Positions 62,551 through 64,000 of a stretch of DNA of 64,000 bases are shown here, one piece after another. Made by a program: the position numbers and the translations under genes. A model generated the notes under the pieces. That model was not told the DNA's origin, searched no databases, and was given only the letters and a program-made list of their open reading frames with translations. Numbering within the stretch: position 1 is the first letter of the stretch; each line of letters begins with the position of its first letter. This DNA comes from Actinomycetota bacterium (GTDB lineage Bacteria; Actinomycetota; Thermoleophilia; BMS3ABIN01), in contig JAMDDD010000008.1 in the NCBI GenBank assembly GCA_023489275.1, positions 1 to 64,000 on the forward strand, given 5' to 3'.

Positions 62551-63351
62551 TCAACTCTCCTTTCCCTCCCGCTGCTCTATCTCGGCGCGCACCTTTGCCA
62601 GCGCTCTCCGGATCAGGCGGGACACATGCATCTGCGATACGCCTATGTTCGCTGCTATCTGTGACTGAGTCAAGCCTTGAAAAAACCTTTGATGCAGGAT
62701 TATGCGCTCGCGCTTGCTTAACTGCTCCATTCCCGGCTCGAGGATGATCCGCCGGTCCGCAGCCTCAAAGCCGGGCTCAAATTCGCCGATGGACTCCATC
62801 GGCGACCTGTCGTCTTCTTCTTCGCCGCCGAGCCGGTGATCCAGCGATAGGGCGCTCCTGGACCTGCCGGCCTCGATCGCTTCCATAACTTCTTCCGGTG
62901 AGGCTCCCGTGGCGTCAGCCAGTTCCTCGACTGTTGGCGACCGGTGGTTGGAGCTGGCCAGCGTACTGGTCACCTGCTCCAGGCGAATGTTAAGCTCCAG
63001 CATTCCCCGCGGCACTTTCAGCGCCCACCCCTTGTCGCGAAAATAGCGCTTGATTTCACCGATGATATTTGGTGTCGCATAGGTGGAAAGGGCCACGCCA
63101 CGGGTGGAATCAAACCGGTCAATCGCCTTGATGAGACCGATGCAGCCGACCTGCACCAGATCCTCAAGTTGCTCTCCCCGCTGACTGTACCGGCGGGAGA
63201 CACCGAAAACAAGAGGCATGTAACGAACGATCAACTCTTCCCGGGCGCGGGAATCGCCCATGGTGTGATACGCGTGCAGCAACTGCTTTTCTTCGTTGCG
63301 ACGATGACGAACACTGATTGTAGGATCGGGACCGCACAATACCGCTGGCAT
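62551..63351 (-). CDS. SigB/SigF-type alternative sigma factor
   Basis: A 266-residue group 3 sigma factor. Region 2 has LEDLVQVGCIGLIKAIDRFDSTRGVALSTYATPNIIGEIKRYFRDK split across its helices. Region 3 starts SPTVEELADATG. Region 4 has KRERIILHQRFFQGLTQSQIA. It is likely a stress or differentiation factor. The ATG at 63351 has GGAGG upstream. No anti-sigma gene is adjacent. It lies directly before alaS. Confidence 0.9.
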   Translation of the reverse strand: MPAVLCGPDPTISVRHRRNEEKQLLHAYHTMGDSRAREELIVRYMPLVFGVSRRYSQRGEQLEDLVQVGCIGLIKAIDRFDSTRGVALSTYATPNIIGEIKRYFRDKGWALKVPRGMLELNIRLEQVTSTLASSNHRSPTVEELADATGASPEEVMEAIEAGRSRSALSLDHRLGGEEEDDRSPMESIGEFEPGFEAADRRIILEPGMEQLSKRERIILHQRFFQGLTQSQIAANIGVSQMHVSRLIRRALAKVRAEIEQREGKES

Positions 63352-63640
63352 CTGACCACCTCCATCGAATTTGCCCTTCATGACGAAGGACCTTTTGACC
63401 CCACTTTTTTCGATAGCGTGGATACCCTCCGGCCGGAAGCCTTGTGCAACATTGTCCCAGAGCTCCGTCCGCCCGCTTGCCCGCGCTTCCCCGGCCTTAA
63501 CGAATCATCAGAAAAGTCCGGGAGTTTTAGATTTACCCGGTGTTTCGAAGACTAAACATCGATTAAAACTTGCAGATGCATCAACCCGCGCCGATTATTT
63601 AACTCGAGAGACGGTCACAAGAAAGGCTTCCGCAGCACTT

Positions 63641-63919
63641 TCAAACGACGTAATCAATGTTTGCCGGTTCCGGTGGCTTTTCCTCAAGCTGCTGGTCGAT
63701 TTCTTTTTCCTTGCGATCCGCCGCCTGCTTCCCGGCATTGACAGCTTTTTCGATCCTGATTTTCAAGTCAGCCTGCGTTTTTTTTAGCTCATCCGGCAAA
63801 TTGGAGAGGACTGTCATCATATCCTTTCCTGTCTCAGCCGCCCGTTTCTGCGCGTAGATAATCGTCGCCGCGGCGCCGATGACGATAGCTAAACCAGCTT
63901 TGGATACCAAATTACTCAA
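63641..63919 (-). CDS. Small membrane protein (YtxH/DUF6167-like)
   Basis: A 92-residue protein with an N-terminal transmembrane segment (about residues 5-23), followed by a charged amphipathic helix. It resembles small membrane proteins that lie upstream of alaS in actinobacteria. The TTG start overlaps the stop of the next partial gene. Function unknown. Confidence 0.68.
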   Translation of the reverse strand: MSNLVSKAGLAIVIGAAATIIYAQKRAAETGKDMMTVLSNLPDELKKTQADLKIRIEKAVNAGKQAADRKEKEIDQQLEEKPPEPANIDYVV

Positions 63920-64000
63920 TTTTGTCTCCCCGACTACTTGACCACAGAGATAAAATCGCCTCCGAGACGCCGGCCGACAGGCCCGCTACTTTTTTTACCG
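63912..64000 (-). CDS. C-terminal end of a DUF948-like protein (partial)
   Basis: The last 29 or so codons of a gene running off the window edge. They read VKKVAGLSAGVSEAILSLW and then a short basic tail. The VAG-x-x-x-G-V pattern and the place before the small membrane protein fit DUF948-family proteins, although the fragment is short. Confidence 0.5.
   Translation of the reverse strand, partial: VKKVAGLSAGVSEAILSLWSSSRGDKIE

Overview
The window looks like a chromosome segment from a deep-branching Actinobacteriota-like bacterium. This is inferred from gene order and families, not from a search. The right end has a DUF948-like gene, a small membrane protein, a SigB/F-type sigma factor, alaS, ruvX and mltG. 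Similar DUF948-small membrane protein-alaS-ruvX-mltG orders are familiar in actinobacteria. GTG and TTG starts are frequent, glycyl-tRNA synthetase is of the two-subunit type, and rpoD lies directly against dnaG. Housekeeping genes are GC-rich. The accessory stretch at about 14.4-24.1 kb is visibly AT-richer.

Layout. (1) 1-4144: the end of an integrative element lodged in tRNA-Pro(CGG). It carries an FG-GAP surface protein, a conserved structured repeat, an XRE regulator and a large serine recombinase whose 3' end runs antisense through the tRNA. (2) 4235-9407: core genes, namely pilT, tRNA-Gln, a Zur-controlled znuACB zinc importer, a small His-rich secreted peptide and tRNA-Glu(CTC). (3) 9402-27332: a second, related element in the tRNA-Glu 3' end, bounded by a 14-bp direct repeat. 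It carries a serine recombinase, a PIN/RHH toxin-antitoxin pair, XRE and ImmA-like regulators, a replication-relaxation protein, a VirD4/TraG-like coupling ATPase, a six-gene envelope and lipoprotein operon, and a two-component system. (4) 27333-33449: a scrap zone with an IS3 remnant, a Type IIG-like restriction-modification gene broken around a complete IS3-family element, an ORF6N gene and a deleted transposase. (5) 33483-43196: gltX, an NlpC/P60 hydrolase, an amidase and a TPP-riboswitch-led thiamine operon (thi4, an unknown gene, thiE, thiC, thiL, thiD). (6) 43295-51130: an HD-GYP response regulator, two flavoproteins, tRNA-Asn, rpoD, dnaG and a dgt with a frameshift in a C8 run. (7) 51439-64000: ppdK, glyQS, recO, mltG, ruvX, alaS, a sigma factor and envelope-associated genes.

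The most interesting signal is shared by the two elements. Each has a cargo promoter in which a TTGACA -35 box and a TACCAT -10 box are separated by 8 fixed bases plus a run of 12 or 17 G. This is the layout of a slipped-strand, phase-variable promoter. One faces the FG-GAP surface protein gene and the other faces the lipoprotein operon. Both elements also share a roughly 200-bp nested-palindrome element whose stems differ by compensatory changes. It is preceded in both by the same array GTTTC-N7-GTTTC-N8-GAAAC-N8-GAAAC. Together these suggest a family of tRNA-targeting mobile elements that carry switchable cell-surface genes. This is inference from one sequence.
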